In this document: positions 1 to 8,195 of the stretch, piece after piece
How the letters are laid out: every line of letters begins with the position of its first letter
Position numbering within the stretch: the stretch's first letter is position 1
Source of the DNA: an uncultured Collinsella sp.
GTDB taxonomy: Bacteria > Actinomycetota > Coriobacteriia > Coriobacteriales > Coriobacteriaceae
Reading direction: 5' to 3'
Assembly (NCBI GenBank): GCA_900541885.1
Contig: UQKW01000004.1
Location: 61,980-125,979, forward strand
Length of the DNA stretch: 64,000 nucleotides
Translations under genes and position numbers: made by a program
Notes under the pieces: generated by a model
Databases searched by the model: none
Told to the model about the DNA's origin: nothing
What the model saw: the letters and a program-made list of their open reading frames with translations, nothing else

Positions 1-1
1 G

Positions 2-397
2 GGCGCCGAGGTGGCGGCTCGCTGCAAGGCGCTCAAGCATTGGCTCGAGGATTTCACGCGCCTAAAGGAAGCCGTCCCCGGCGATCTGGTCCTGTGGAAT
101 AAACTTCTGGTGATGGGTGCGGCGCTGGGTGTTTCCAAGGAAGTCCTGCGTCAGCTTGCCGAGGCTGTTCCTCCCGAGGTGCGCGAGGCCGACGGTTTCT
201 ACGACAATTACCCCTGCTACTGGTGGTACTACCATCATTACGGCAACGAGTCGCCGATGGATTCGTTCGACGGCGTGTATCACGAGAGCATCCGTGAGCT
301 GGCATCGAGCTCCGACAGCTCGAGCGGCGGCGGAGGCGGCGGCTTCTCGGGCGGCGGAGGCGGCGGCGTCGGCGGAGGCGGCGGCGGAACGTTCTAG
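2..397 (+). CDS. C-terminal part of a Gly-rich-tailed membrane protein (DUF2207-like), 5' partial
   Basis: The reading frame is open from the left edge of the window, so the start lies outside it; the GTG at 11 is only an internal codon. The visible 131 residues include a soluble stretch with many aromatics (PCYWWYYHHYG), followed by a Ser run and a tail made almost only of glycine (GGGGGGFSGGGGGG type) ending in TF. This layout, a cytoplasmic domain followed by a Gly/Ser-rich end, is typical of DUF2207 predicted membrane proteins of Gram-positive bacteria. The membrane segments would be upstream and cannot be seen. The function of the family is unknown. An intrinsic terminator follows directly. 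Confidence 0.6.
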   Translation, partial: GAEVAARCKALKHWLEDFTRLKEAVPGDLVLWNKLLVMGAALGVSKEVLRQLAEAVPPEVREADGFYDNYPCYWWYYHHYGNESPMDSFDGVYHESIRELASSSDSSSGGGGGGFSGGGGGGVGGGGGGTF

Positions 398-411
398 CGG
401 TCGTAAATTAT

Positions 412-458
412 GGGATGGGCTTTTCTCGACAGCCGTCGGGGGAAGCCCATCCCTTTTT
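412..458 (+). terminator. Intrinsic terminator after the DUF2207-like gene
   Basis: GGGATGGGCTT at 412-422 pairs with AAGCCCATCCC at 443-453 and is followed by five T residues. It lies 14 bases after the stop codon. Confidence 0.8.
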
Positions 459-489
459 ATGCGCTACCTACGAAGACTGTCCCCAACGA

Positions 490-521
490 CCAGTCACTGG
501 GGACGTTCCTAAATGACTAGG
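490..521. repeat. Short hairpin repeat with GGGGACGTTC loop
   Basis: CCAGTCA at 490-496 faces TGACTAGG at 514-521 around CTGGGGACGTTCCTAAA. It is nearly the same as the inverted copy at 58577-58607 and similar to 24348-24373. It belongs to a set of intergenic hairpins sharing a GGGACG loop. Confidence 0.6.
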
Positions 522-535
522 TATGGCTGCTGGGC

Positions 536-1177
536 CTAGGCTGTTAGGTCGAGTTCGTAGAGGAAGCTTTCGCGCGGCATGTCGTGACGGCGCTCTTCGC
601 GGTTGGCGCGGTGCGTGGCCGTGCGCTTAAAGCCATGCAGCTCGTAGAACTTCCACGAGCAGTTGGAGTCGGTGTACAGGTGCGCCCTCGTCGCCCCGCG
701 CGAGGATAGGTACGAGACTGCGGCGTCGAGCAACACCGAGCCAACGCCCAGGCCATGGACGTCGCGATCTACGGCAAGCAGCGTGACCTCGTTGTCGTGT
801 GGCAACGGGCTGCTTTCGAGCAGGCGGTTGTTGGTTCGGATGGTTGCGCGCACAAACGAGAGATACTCGGCGCAGGCATCGGGCTCCAGCTCGCGCATTT
901 GCGATAGCAGTGCGCGTTCGGTATCCAGCCAATGTTCCTTAACGGTGGCGCCGGAGCTCTGTCCCGCACGCGCGAGCGCAATGCCGCGTGCCTGACCGTC
1001 GATTACGGCAACCTGCGAAAACGTCGAAGACGAAAGGCAATAGGCGAGGTCGCACGCGGCCTCGAGGCGGTTGTACTCATCGTTATCCGAATTGTTATGC
1101 CAAAGCTGCTGCAGAATCAACGCGATGGCGTCGAAGTCTTCGGTATCAAACGGTCGGTAGAGAACCCGCGAGACCAT
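536..1177 (-). CDS. GNAT family N-acetyltransferase
   Basis: This 213-residue protein would transfer an acetyl group from acetyl-CoA to an unknown small molecule or protein. The acetyl-CoA pyrophosphate-binding motif A is visible at about residues 132-160 (LLAVDRDVHGLGVGSVLL, with the G-x-G-x-G turn), followed by the helix and a motif-B-like segment YELHGFKR. The N-terminal half is longer than in minimal GNAT proteins, with two extra helices (about residues 80-115), as in other Coriobacteria acetyltransferases. It stands alone on the minus strand, divergent from purH, so context gives no substrate. Confidence 0.75.
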   Translation of the reverse strand: MVSRVLYRPFDTEDFDAIALILQQLWHNNSDNDEYNRLEAACDLAYCLSSSTFSQVAVIDGQARGIALARAGQSSGATVKEHWLDTERALLSQMRELEPDACAEYLSFVRATIRTNNRLLESSPLPHDNEVTLLAVDRDVHGLGVGSVLLDAAVSYLSSRGATRAHLYTDSNCSWKFYELHGFKRTATHRANREERRHDMPRESFLYELDLTA

Positions 1178-1358
1178 GGTGCCTCTTTCTTTTGCGGATG
1201 CATATCGAGCACAGTTCTACCACGCTATTGGCATCTAATTATGGTGCCCCTGTGTTCCATGAACTCACCGTGCCCGGTGCCGTGCCCATCCCCTCCGCTC
1301 GCAAACTTTTTCTGCATATGCGCCCGTTGCGGGGTGCATCGATGCGCTCGATGCGCTA

Positions 1359-1380
1359 CATTGAATCAGTATTTTCAATG
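1359..1380. promoter_or_regulatory. Inverted repeat upstream of purH
   Basis: CATTGAA (1359-1365) and TTCAATG (1374-1380) form a perfect 7-bp inverted repeat with an 8-bp spacer, about 75 bp before the purH start. The position suits an operator or a promoter element, but it does not match a regulator site I know. Confidence 0.3.
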
Positions 1381-1454
1381 CCGCTGCGCGAGCGCCGCAG
1401 ATCGACGTATCACCGACTCACAGAGCACGGCGGCGTACCAGACAGGAGGACTGC

Positions 1455-3062
1455 ATGGGATCTGATGTGAAGATCGCGCGCGCGTTGATCTCGGTTACCG
1501 ATAAGACGGGTGTCGTCGATTTCGCACGGACGCTGGTTGACGACTTTGGCGTCGAGATCATCTCTACGGGCGGCACGGCTCGTGCCATCGAGGACGCGGG
1601 CGTTCCCGTAACCCCCATCGAGGAGTTCACGGGCTATCCCGAGATGATGGACGGCCGCGTCAAAACGCTGCACCCCAAGGTTCATGGCGCGCTGCTTGCC
1701 CGTCGCGATTCCGAGCAGCACATGCAGGAGGCCGCTCAGCACGGCATTAAGCTCATCGACCTGGTTGTCGTCAACCTTTACGAGTTCGAGAAGACCGTCG
1801 CCAACCCCGAGGTCACCTTTGCGGACGCCATCGAGCACATCGACATTGGCGGTCCCTCCATGCTGCGCTCCGCCGCTAAGAACGCTGCGAGCGTTACCGT
1901 CATCTCCGACCCGGCCGACTACGATGCCGTCCTGGCCGAGATGCGCGAGACCGGCGGCTGCACCACGCTTGCCACCCGTCGTCGCCTGCAGGTGAAGGTC
2001 TACCAGACTACCGCCGCCTACGATACGGCTATCTCCCGTTGGCTTGCCGCCCAGGCAAGCGACGTGGCGGACACCTCTGCCAAGCTCGAGATTTCGCTGG
2101 AAAAGGTCGACGACCTGCGCTATGGCGAGAACCCACAGCAGAAGGCCACGGTCTATCGTTTTGCCGAGGGCTGCGAGAACACCGCGAGCTCGCAGTTCCC
2201 GCTCGTGGGCTCCGAGCAGATCCAGGGCAAGCCGCTCAGCTACAACAACTATCTGGATGCCGACGCCGCTTGGAACCTGGTCCGCGAGTTCGACGAGCCG
2301 GCCTGCGTGATCCTCAAGCATCAGAACCCCTGCGGTTCCGCCGTTGCCGAGGACATCACGGCCGCCTACGATCGCGCCTTTGCCTGCGATCCCAAGAGCG
2401 CCTTCGGCGGCATCATCGCCTGCAACCGCGAAGTTCCCTTTGAGCTGGTTGAGCACTTCGCCGACCAGAACAAGCAGTTCGTCGAGGTCATCATCGCCCC
2501 GAGCTATACCGCCGAGGCGCTCGAGCGCATGGCCAAGCGCCCCAACCTGCGCGTGCTGGCTGCCGGCGGCGTGGACCACGGTGCCCAGGTGGAGCTGCGC
2601 TCCATCGACGGCGGCATGCTGGTGCAGGAAGTCGACCACGTGACCGAGGACCCCGCGACCTTTACGTTCCCCACCGACCGCAAGCCCACCGACGCCGAGA
2701 TGGCCGAGCTCGAGTTTGCCTGGAAGGTCTGCAAGGGCGTCAAGTCCAACGCTATTCTGGTCTCCAAGGGCAAGGCCGGCATTGGCATGGGCCCGGGTCA
2801 GCCCAACCGCGTTGACTCTGCGCTGCTTGCCTGTGAGCGCGCCGAGGATTTCTGCGAGCGCGAGGGCGTGGAGAAGGGCGGCTTTGCCTGTGCAAGCGAC
2901 GCGTTCTTCCCGTTCCGCGACAACGTCGACGTGCTTGCCGAGCATGGTGTGACCTGCATCATCCAGCCCGGCGGCTCCAAGCGCGACGACGAGAGCATCC
3001 AGGCCTGCAACGAGCACAATATTGCTATGGTGTTTACCGGCGCTCGCCACTTTAGGCACTAA
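1455..3062 (+). CDS. purH: Bifunctional AICAR formyltransferase/IMP cyclohydrolase PurH
   Basis: PurH catalyses the last two steps of purine synthesis: formylation of AICAR with 10-formyl-THF and ring closure to IMP. The 535 residues match the usual length. The N-terminal cyclohydrolase domain (about residues 6-200) has the MGS-like start [10 protein letters not shown] and the segment [15 protein letters not shown] at residues 70-84. The transformylase domain follows, with the catalytic Lys-His pair in [10 protein letters not shown] (K288, H289) and a Cys/Gly-rich end. The start is set by an AGGAGG sequence just upstream of ATG 1455. It is monocistronic here: no other pur genes are adjacent and a terminator follows. 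Confidence 0.97.
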   Translation: MGSDVKIARALISVTDKTGVVDFARTLVDDFGVEIISTGGTARAIEDAGVPVTPIEEFTGYPEMMDGRVKTLHPKVHGALLARRDSEQHMQEAAQHGIKLIDLVVVNLYEFEKTVANPEVTFADAIEHIDIGGPSMLRSAAKNAASVTVISDPADYDAVLAEMRETGGCTTLATRRRLQVKVYQTTAAYDTAISRWLAAQASDVADTSAKLEISLEKVDDLRYGENPQQKATVYRFAEGCENTASSQFPLVGSEQIQGKPLSYNNYLDADAAWNLVREFDEPACVILKHQNPCGSAVAEDITAAYDRAFACDPKSAFGGIIACNREVPFELVEHFADQNKQFVEVIIAPSYTAEALERMAKRPNLRVLAAGGVDHGAQVELRSIDGGMLVQEVDHVTEDPATFTFPTDRKPTDAEMAELEFAWKVCKGVKSNAILVSKGKAGIGMGPGQPNRVDSALLACERAEDFCEREGVEKGGFACASDAFFPFRDNVDVLAEHGVTCIIQPGGSKRDDESIQACNEHNIAMVFTGARHFRH

Positions 3063-3091
3063 GTTTCGCCCTGGGACAAAATAATCTCTGC

Positions 3092-3128
3092 AAAAGACGG
3101 CTGCTCCGTTTGGAGGGCCGTCTTTTTG
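3092..3128 (+). terminator. Intrinsic terminator after purH
   Basis: AAAAGACGG (3092-3100) pairs with CCGTCTTTTT (3118-3127), with the T run inside the descending arm. Confidence 0.85.
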
Positions 3129-3143
3129 GTATAAGAGGACGGA

Positions 3144-3875
3144 ATGACTAACACGAAAGGTACAACCATGCCCCAGATTGATGATGCCGAGCTGTTTGGC
3201 AATGCCGAGGATCAGCGTGCGTACGAGGACTTTTGCGCCAATCAGGAGGCGGTCGAGAAGTTCACGCTCGACAAGCCCGCGCTTGTCTGCCGTTGGCGTA
3301 TGTCCAACAAAAAGGTGCCCATGCTCAACCGCCACATCCGCGCGCTGTCCGAGCGCCTGGTGCAGGGCGAACCGCTTACCCATAACATGCTCAGCTGGGC
3401 CAAACAGCACGTTGAGTGGTCGCTAGCCGAGGGCGACTATACCGCGCACGACGGCGTGCTCATGCTGGTGATCGACATCAACGGCAACGCCGCCATGACA
3501 GTGGGGGAGTACGAGCCGCTCGCCGATACGTCAGCCAAGGCGCTGCGTGCCCGTTCTGCCGAGGCCCGTTCCGAGGCCGACGAAACCGGCGTGGCGCCCG
3601 AGCTGCTTGCTGCCGTCAACGACGGCGAGCTGGCCTTTGTGGCGCCGGCGGACGAGCGCCTGTGCGGCACGGCGACGCTCATCGAACAGCTGGCCCAGAC
3701 CAAGGACATCCCGGTCACGCGCGTAGACATCCCCGCTCAGCTCAAGGGCGCGCTGTTCCTGGTGAGCGACGAGCACGGCGTGGTCCCCGCCGATGATACC
3801 GATGCCGCCGAGGCGGACGCCGCCACGGTCGCCTTCTTCGCCGACGGCTACGAAAAGCTCCGCGCCCGTCGCTAA
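3144..3875 (+). CDS. Hypothetical protein, soluble, acidic
   Basis: I do not recognise this 243-residue protein. It is soluble and acidic, with no signal peptide or membrane segment. The first half is rich in Trp, Arg and Lys (WRMSNKKVPMLNRHIRAL) and contains VLMLVIDINGNAAMTVGEYEPL; the second half has an Ala/Glu-rich helix and a domain with a predicted beta-alpha pattern ending AAEADAATVAFFADGYEKL. A second in-frame ATG at 3168 (MPQIDDAEL) also has an upstream AAAGG, so the protein may be eight residues shorter. It lies between purH and the two-component genes and is separated from both by hairpins. Confidence 0.7.
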   Translation: MTNTKGTTMPQIDDAELFGNAEDQRAYEDFCANQEAVEKFTLDKPALVCRWRMSNKKVPMLNRHIRALSERLVQGEPLTHNMLSWAKQHVEWSLAEGDYTAHDGVLMLVIDINGNAAMTVGEYEPLADTSAKALRARSAEARSEADETGVAPELLAAVNDGELAFVAPADERLCGTATLIEQLAQTKDIPVTRVDIPAQLKGALFLVSDEHGVVPADDTDAAEADAATVAFFADGYEKLRARR

Positions 3876-3908
3876 ATGATTATTCTGGGACGGGGATTTC
3901 ATAATCAT
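3876..3908. repeat. Hairpin with GGGACGGGG loop directly after a stop codon
   Basis: ATGATTAT (3876-3883) is perfectly complementary to ATAATCAT (3901-3908) around TCTGGGACGGGGATTTC. It starts at the base after the stop codon of the preceding gene. The loop places it with the GGGACG hairpins elsewhere in the window, although its arms are quite different. Confidence 0.6.
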
Positions 3909-4053
3909 GTGATCCCCGCACCCGTTGCGAACGAGGGGCGAGCCAAACGCCCCCGCTCGCGAACAGTTCTGTCACCTTGGCGACGTGCGTGGCGCACACC
4001 TGCAGTTTGGCAGCCATAATGGTGGCAAGACAACCAAGAGGGGAGCGGAATCC

Positions 4054-4725
4054 ATGGCGCTAATCTATATCGTTGAGGACGACGAGCCCATTCGTCGCGA
4101 GCTTGCCGATATCCTTGCCCGTGCCGGTTTTGAGGTCGAGGCCTGCGAGTCGTTCGAGCATGTCTCGCGTGACATCCTGGCCGCTGCACCCGACTTGGTA
4201 CTGCTCGACCTGACGCTTCCCGTCAAAGACGGCCAGCATATCTGCCACGAAGTCCGCCGCGAATCCGAGGTTCCCATCATCGTCCTCACGTCGCGCACGA
4301 CCGAGATCGACGAGGTCATGGCCATGACGCTCGGCGCGGACGACTTCGTTCCCAAGCCCTATAGCGCGCGCGTGCTCGTGGCGCGCATCAATGCCTTGCT
4401 GCGTCGCACCGCGGCGGCGGGCGAGCGCAGCACGCTCGTCCACAAGGGGCTGGAGCTCGACCTCGCCCGCTCCATGGTTACCAACACGCAAACCGGCACT
4501 AGCACCGAGCTCACCAAAAACGAGCTGCGTATCCTCTCACTGCTTCTGAGCCGCGCGGGCAAGATTGTTTCGCGCTCGGCCATCATGCAGGACCTGTGGG
4601 ACTCCGATGCCTTCGTGGACGACAACACGCTCACTGTCAACATCAACCGTCTGCGCACCACGCTCGAAAAAATCGGCGTCAAGGGGTATCTGACCACGCA
4701 TCGCGGTCAGGGTTACTCGGTCTAG
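4054..4725 (+). CDS. OmpR/PhoB-family response regulator
   Basis: This is a 223-residue DNA-binding response regulator. The receiver domain (residues 1-118) has the acidic pocket at E8-D9-D10, the phosphoacceptor D52 in LVLLDLTLP, T79 and K101 in VPKPYS. The winged-helix output domain (about residues 130-223) contains LTKNELRILSLLLSRAGKIVSR and ends in the usual TTHRGQGYSV. The start at ATG 4054 is supported by GAGGGGAGCGG just upstream; the frame stays open for 43 more codons upstream, but these do not look like protein. It is followed without a gap by its sensor kinase. BceR-type regulators have this architecture. Confidence 0.93.
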   Translation: MALIYIVEDDEPIRRELADILARAGFEVEACESFEHVSRDILAAAPDLVLLDLTLPVKDGQHICHEVRRESEVPIIVLTSRTTEIDEVMAMTLGADDFVPKPYSARVLVARINALLRRTAAAGERSTLVHKGLELDLARSMVTNTQTGTSTELTKNELRILSLLLSRAGKIVSRSAIMQDLWDSDAFVDDNTLTVNINRLRTTLEKIGVKGYLTTHRGQGYSV

Positions 4726-4734
4726 GTGCCGGTT

Positions 4735-5778
4735 ATGTCGTTTGCTAAGTTCTTTAAAGATGCGCTGCTTCCCGTCGCCGTGTGGACGTGCGGCGTGCTG
4801 TTGAGTTGCTTTGTGCTGACGGTCGCCGGGGCACCCGCTTCCATCGTGGTCGTGGCGGTCGGCGTGTCCTTTATCTTTGGCATGCTCGGCATTGTGATCG
4901 AGTACGCGCGCCGCCGTCGATTTTTGCACCAGCTGGAGCGCGCGGCCGAGGAGCTCGAGAGCCCTGCGTGGGTGCAGGAGATGGTGCAATGCCCGACCTA
5001 TGCCGAGGGCGAGCTCGAGTACGAGGTCTTGCGCCGGGTGGGCAAAGCTGCCTGCGACGAGGTTGCCGAAGGCCGGCGCCAGACCGATGACTATCGCGAC
5101 TATATCGAAAGCTGGGTCCACGAGGCCAAGTTGCCCCTGGCGGCAGCCCATCTGATTCTTGAAAACCTGGACGGCAGCGAAGACGACCTGTCGCGTGTGG
5201 ATGACCTGGGTCGCGAGCTGGCTCGCGTTGAGCGCTATATCGACCAGGCACTGTACTATGCGCGCTCGGAAGTCGTGGAGCGCGACTACCTGATTCGCCG
5301 TTGGGATCTCAAGACCTTGGTGACGGGCGCGATTAAAGCCAACGCGCGCGAACTTATCGCGGCACATGTGGCGCCGGTGTGCGAGAACCTCGACTTTGAG
5401 GTCTTTACCGACGAGAAGTGGCTCGAGTTTATTCTGGGTCAGCTCATTCAGAACAGCATTAAACATGCGCGCGAGGACGGCGCGAAGATCGTGTTTTCGG
5501 GCGCGTTGCTGGACGAGGGCCTGGCAAGCGAGCGCATTGAGCTTACCGTTGCCGACAACGGCTGTGGCGTGAGCGCGGCCGACCTGCCGCGCGTGTTCGA
5601 GAAGAGCTTTACCGGCGACAACGGCCGCACCACCAAGCGCGCAACGGGCATCGGCCTCTACCTGGTGGCGCGCCTGTGCTCCAAGATGGGCATCGACGTC
5701 ACCGCGGCATCCGAGCCCGGCGAAGGCTTCGTCGTCACGTTTGCCTTCTCGACCAACAAATTCCAATACTTTGAGTAG
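4735..5778 (+). CDS. Intramembrane-sensing (BceS-like) sensor histidine kinase
   Basis: The protein has two N-terminal membrane helices (about residues 10-30 and 35-55) with almost no extracytoplasmic loop, then a coiled region, an unusual H-box (ESWVHEAKLPLAAAHL) and an HATPase domain with the N-box QLIQNSIKHAR, G1 DNGCGV and G2 GIGLYLV. This short layout with WVHE-x-K in the H-box is that of BceS-type kinases, which sense cell-wall antibiotic stress through a partner ABC transporter. No such transporter is next to it. ATG 4735 was preferred to a GTG at 4726 that abuts the regulator's stop codon; neither has a strong ribosome site. Confidence 0.88.
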   Translation: MSFAKFFKDALLPVAVWTCGVLLSCFVLTVAGAPASIVVVAVGVSFIFGMLGIVIEYARRRRFLHQLERAAEELESPAWVQEMVQCPTYAEGELEYEVLRRVGKAACDEVAEGRRQTDDYRDYIESWVHEAKLPLAAAHLILENLDGSEDDLSRVDDLGRELARVERYIDQALYYARSEVVERDYLIRRWDLKTLVTGAIKANARELIAAHVAPVCENLDFEVFTDEKWLEFILGQLIQNSIKHAREDGAKIVFSGALLDEGLASERIELTVADNGCGVSAADLPRVFEKSFTGDNGRTTKRATGIGLYLVARLCSKMGIDVTAASEPGEGFVVTFAFSTNKFQYFE

Positions 5779-5821
5779 TCGTCGCGGTGTAACGTCCCGG
5801 AGCGTCATTCACGTTAAGACA

Positions 5822-5841
5822 ATTATCCCAAACGGGATAAT
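5822..5841. promoter_or_regulatory. hip operator O1
   Basis: The 20-mer ATTATCCCAAACGGGATAAT has arms ATTATCCC/GGGATAAT. It is the exact reverse complement of the second site at 5861-5880. The TATCC...GGATA half-sites resemble E. coli HipB operators, but the spacer here is 6 rather than 8 bases. Confidence 0.75.
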
Positions 5842-5853
5842 TCCATCATGATG

Positions 5854-5862
5854 TGCTATGAT
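5854..5862 (+). promoter_or_regulatory. Extended -10 promoter of hipBA
   Basis: TGCTATGAT is an extended -10 element (TG-n-TATGAT). It lies between the two operators and overlaps the second by two bases. No good -35 box is visible, as is usual for extended -10 promoters. Confidence 0.55.
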
Positions 5863-5880
5863 TATCCCGTTTGGGATAAT
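5861..5880. promoter_or_regulatory. hip operator O2
   Basis: ATTATCCCGTTTGGGATAAT, 39 bp downstream of O1 and its exact reverse complement. It starts at the -10 box and ends 14 bp before the hipB start, so binding would block RNA polymerase. Confidence 0.75.
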
Positions 5881-5894
5881 CATAGGGGATTAGC

Positions 5895-6140
5895 ATGCAA
5901 GACTGGAATGAGCGAACGATTTTTGACCCAGCTGAACTCGGTGCATATTTGCGTGAGCGCCGGAAGAAGCTCGGTTATACCCAACGCGATGTGGCTGATT
6001 TCAACCAGTGCAGTTTGCGCTTTGTGAGCGAGCTTGAGCGTGGAAAGGCGGGTGCCAATCTTCGCCAAACCCTTCAAATCGCTAACAGCTTGGGGGTCGA
6101 TTTGATCCTGAGGGAGAGGGGCGACGGCTCATGGCATTAA
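5895..6140 (+). CDS. hipB: HipB-like helix-turn-helix antitoxin
   Basis: An 81-residue protein with one Cro/C1-type HTH at about residues 17-70 (LRERRKKLGYTQRDVADFNQCSLRFVSELERGK). HipB antitoxins bind HipA and repress their own operon; the paired palindromes just upstream fit this. ATG 5895 is preceded by AGGGGAT. The 3' end overlaps hipA by 10 bp, indicating translational coupling. The gene pair is visibly richer in A+T than purH or uppP, which suggests horizontal acquisition. Confidence 0.88.
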   Translation: MQDWNERTIFDPAELGAYLRERRKKLGYTQRDVADFNQCSLRFVSELERGKAGANLRQTLQIANSLGVDLILRERGDGSWH

Positions 6141-7420
6141 AGGTTTATCGTGAGTATCGGGGAACGTTTGAGCTGGTCGGAGAATTTGAGAGGGCCGACC
6201 CCGTAAACGAGACGTTTGCATATGATGAGGGATATCTTGAACGCGACGATGCTGCCGCACTCTCAGCTTCTCTTCCCTTGCGACATGAGCCATATGCCAG
6301 CAATGAGTTTTCGGCCTTCTTTTCGGGCATGCTTCCCGAGGGCCCGGTTCGGCATGAGCTGTCGATGCGTTTTCAAATCCCCCAGTCAGACTATTTATCG
6401 ATGCTCGAGCGTTTGGGCGATGAGTGCGTTGGTGCCTTGAGGTTTCTCGGCGATGAGAAATCGAGCTACGATCCGGGCTATCGTCCTCTGCAAGACGAGG
6501 ATTTTGAGGCACTTTCTAAGGCGGAAGTGTTTGAGATTGCAAATGATATGCAGGATTCGAGGCTGTCGTTGGCGGGCGCTCAGTCTAAAACCGGTTGGTT
6601 TTTACCGCGCGGTAAAGATGCAAAAAAGGCCGGGTCGGGGGATTGGATGCTGCCGCTCGGCTCTGCCCCCTCGACTCACATAGTCAAGATTGCTTCAACT
6701 AAACATCCGGATTTGCCGTTCAACGAATTAATTTGCATGACGGCAGCGTCTGCTGCTGGGCTTGAAATTGCCCGTTCAGAAGCTTCGGATACGATTCCTG
6801 GTGCGTTCTTTTCCGAGCGTTATGACAGAATCTGGAGCAATGAGCCGCCGTCGATGAGCGGATTCGATGTGCCTCTGAGGCTGCATCAGGAGGATTTTTG
6901 CCAAGCGGTTGGCTGGCCTTCGTATATGAAATACGAGACACGTCCCGATAGCTGCTATATGGCTCTTTGCGGCCGATTGATAAGAGAGCAATCGTCTAAC
7001 GTAATTGCTGATACTCAAATGTTCGCTCGTCAGGTAATGGTCGATTATGCGTTGGGGAATTGCGACTCGCATCTCAAGAACCATTCGTTTCTTTATAGTC
7101 CGAGTTGGCGGGAAAAGAGGTTGGCCCCTGCATACGATATTGTTTGCACGACGATAATGGGATACGACCATAATCTTGGGATTGATATTGGGGATCACCG
7201 GGTGATCGATGGGGTGACTCCTGAAGATTTCGAATTCATGTCTCAAGATTTGCATCTGCCACTCAAGATGATCAAGAACATCGCGGCGGAAGTGGCTGAA
7301 GAGGTGTCTGCCCAGCTTGCAGAACTTGCCTCTGCAACCGGAGATTTGGGTCGGGTCGCTCTGAAAATTCAGACGGATTCCGTTGAGAGAATGAGGGTTC
7401 TGGAGCAATTCTCAGCCTAA
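6131..7420 (+). CDS. hipA: HipA-family serine/threonine kinase toxin
   Basis: The 429 residues match HipA in length. HipA kinases halt growth by phosphorylating targets such as glutamyl-tRNA synthetase. The N-terminal HipA_N region is at about residues 1-110. The kinase core has the glycine-rich loop LSLAGAQSKT (residues 145-154; S146 aligns with the autophosphorylated Ser of E. coli HipA), the likely ATP lysine K186 in THIVKI, the catalytic loop NCDSHLKN (310-317, D312) and the metal-binding D336 in APAYDI. All key residues are present, so the toxin appears intact. It overlaps hipB and ends at a strong terminator. Its specific target cannot be read from sequence. Confidence 0.93.
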   Translation: MALKVYREYRGTFELVGEFERADPVNETFAYDEGYLERDDAAALSASLPLRHEPYASNEFSAFFSGMLPEGPVRHELSMRFQIPQSDYLSMLERLGDECVGALRFLGDEKSSYDPGYRPLQDEDFEALSKAEVFEIANDMQDSRLSLAGAQSKTGWFLPRGKDAKKAGSGDWMLPLGSAPSTHIVKIASTKHPDLPFNELICMTAASAAGLEIARSEASDTIPGAFFSERYDRIWSNEPPSMSGFDVPLRLHQEDFCQAVGWPSYMKYETRPDSCYMALCGRLIREQSSNVIADTQMFARQVMVDYALGNCDSHLKNHSFLYSPSWREKRLAPAYDIVCTTIMGYDHNLGIDIGDHRVIDGVTPEDFEFMSQDLHLPLKMIKNIAAEVAEEVSAQLAELASATGDLGRVALKIQTDSVERMRVLEQFSA

Positions 7421-7425
7421 AGCAA

Positions 7426-7456
7426 AGCGGGGCCACCGTAATGGTGGTCCCGCTCT
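7426..7456 (+). terminator. Terminator after hipA
   Basis: AGCGGGGCCACC (7426-7437) pairs with GGTGGTCCCGCT (7443-7454), mostly perfect; the T run is short. Confidence 0.7.
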
Positions 7457-7510
7457 TGGAAGACTTGGGCACGTGGGCTTGCGCTCCGCGATGCGTTAGG
7501 CGTACGTTTG

Positions 7511-7948
7511 CTACTTCACGACCAAGATGTCGCAGTCCGTATTGCGCAGCAGGAACGTCGAAATCGAACCCAGGAGCGCATACTTGATCGAGGACAGGCC
7601 GCGTGCGCCGCAGAGCACCAGGTCGGGCTTCACCACGTCGAGCATCTCGTCTTTGAGCGTCTCGCGAATACGGCCGGCGCGAATCATGACCTCGACCTCG
7701 GGAATATCGGGATTGGCCTTGGCCTCTTCGAGCTGCTTGGCGATGGAGTTCTTAAATGCCTCCTCCAGTCCGTTGACCAGATCGACCGGATAGGAACCAG
7801 CGCTCTCGAGTGCCGTGGAATCGATAACGTGGCCGATAATCAGCTTGGCGCCGTTGTTCGCGGCGACCTTGATGGCGCGTGCGAGCACAAAATCCTGCTG
7901 CTCAGTACCGTCGAGCGAAACAAATACCTTGGTATAGCCCTCGTTCAT
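7511..7948 (-). CDS. Universal stress protein, UspA family
   Basis: A single-domain 145-residue Usp protein with the Rossmann-like fold. The ATP-binding motif G-x2-G-x9-G-S is complete in GARGLSSIKYALLGS near the C-terminus, so it is probably of the nucleotide-binding class. The N-terminus (KVFVSLDGTEQQDFVLARA) is typical. AGGAGG lies upstream of ATG 7948. Usp proteins aid survival under starvation or oxidative stress; this one is monocistronic and divergent from uppP. Confidence 0.93.
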   Translation of the reverse strand: MNEGYTKVFVSLDGTEQQDFVLARAIKVAANNGAKLIIGHVIDSTALESAGSYPVDLVNGLEEAFKNSIAKQLEEAKANPDIPEVEVMIRAGRIRETLKDEMLDVVKPDLVLCGARGLSSIKYALLGSISTFLLRNTDCDILVVK

Positions 7949-8195
7949 GGTTTCCTCCTTGGTCTATCGTACGGGCGCGGGGCTCGTGCGTCGGGCGGGC
8001 GCGGATGCGTGGCCGCCGGACACTTTATCTTGTTGCAGTTATACCCAAGGATTTGGGTTTGACCGCTCGCAATTCTGTGAACGGGCGAGTTTTTTGGTAA
8101 GGGTAGGCGCAGGCGCGCCGCCAACGGTTGATAATGGGACATCGCCCGCACCGTCCGCAGAACAATATCGGCGGGTGTCTAACGAGGGGGTCCCT

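Noticed and set aside
307..394. GGC-rich tandem repeat as a microsatellite or regulatory element
   Set aside because: It encodes the Gly-rich end of the DUF2207-like protein, a known feature of that family.
1410..3410. A 666-codon open frame on the minus strand opposite purH
   Set aside because: It mirrors the high-GC codon pattern of purH, has no known domain, and covers the purH terminator; a composition artefact.
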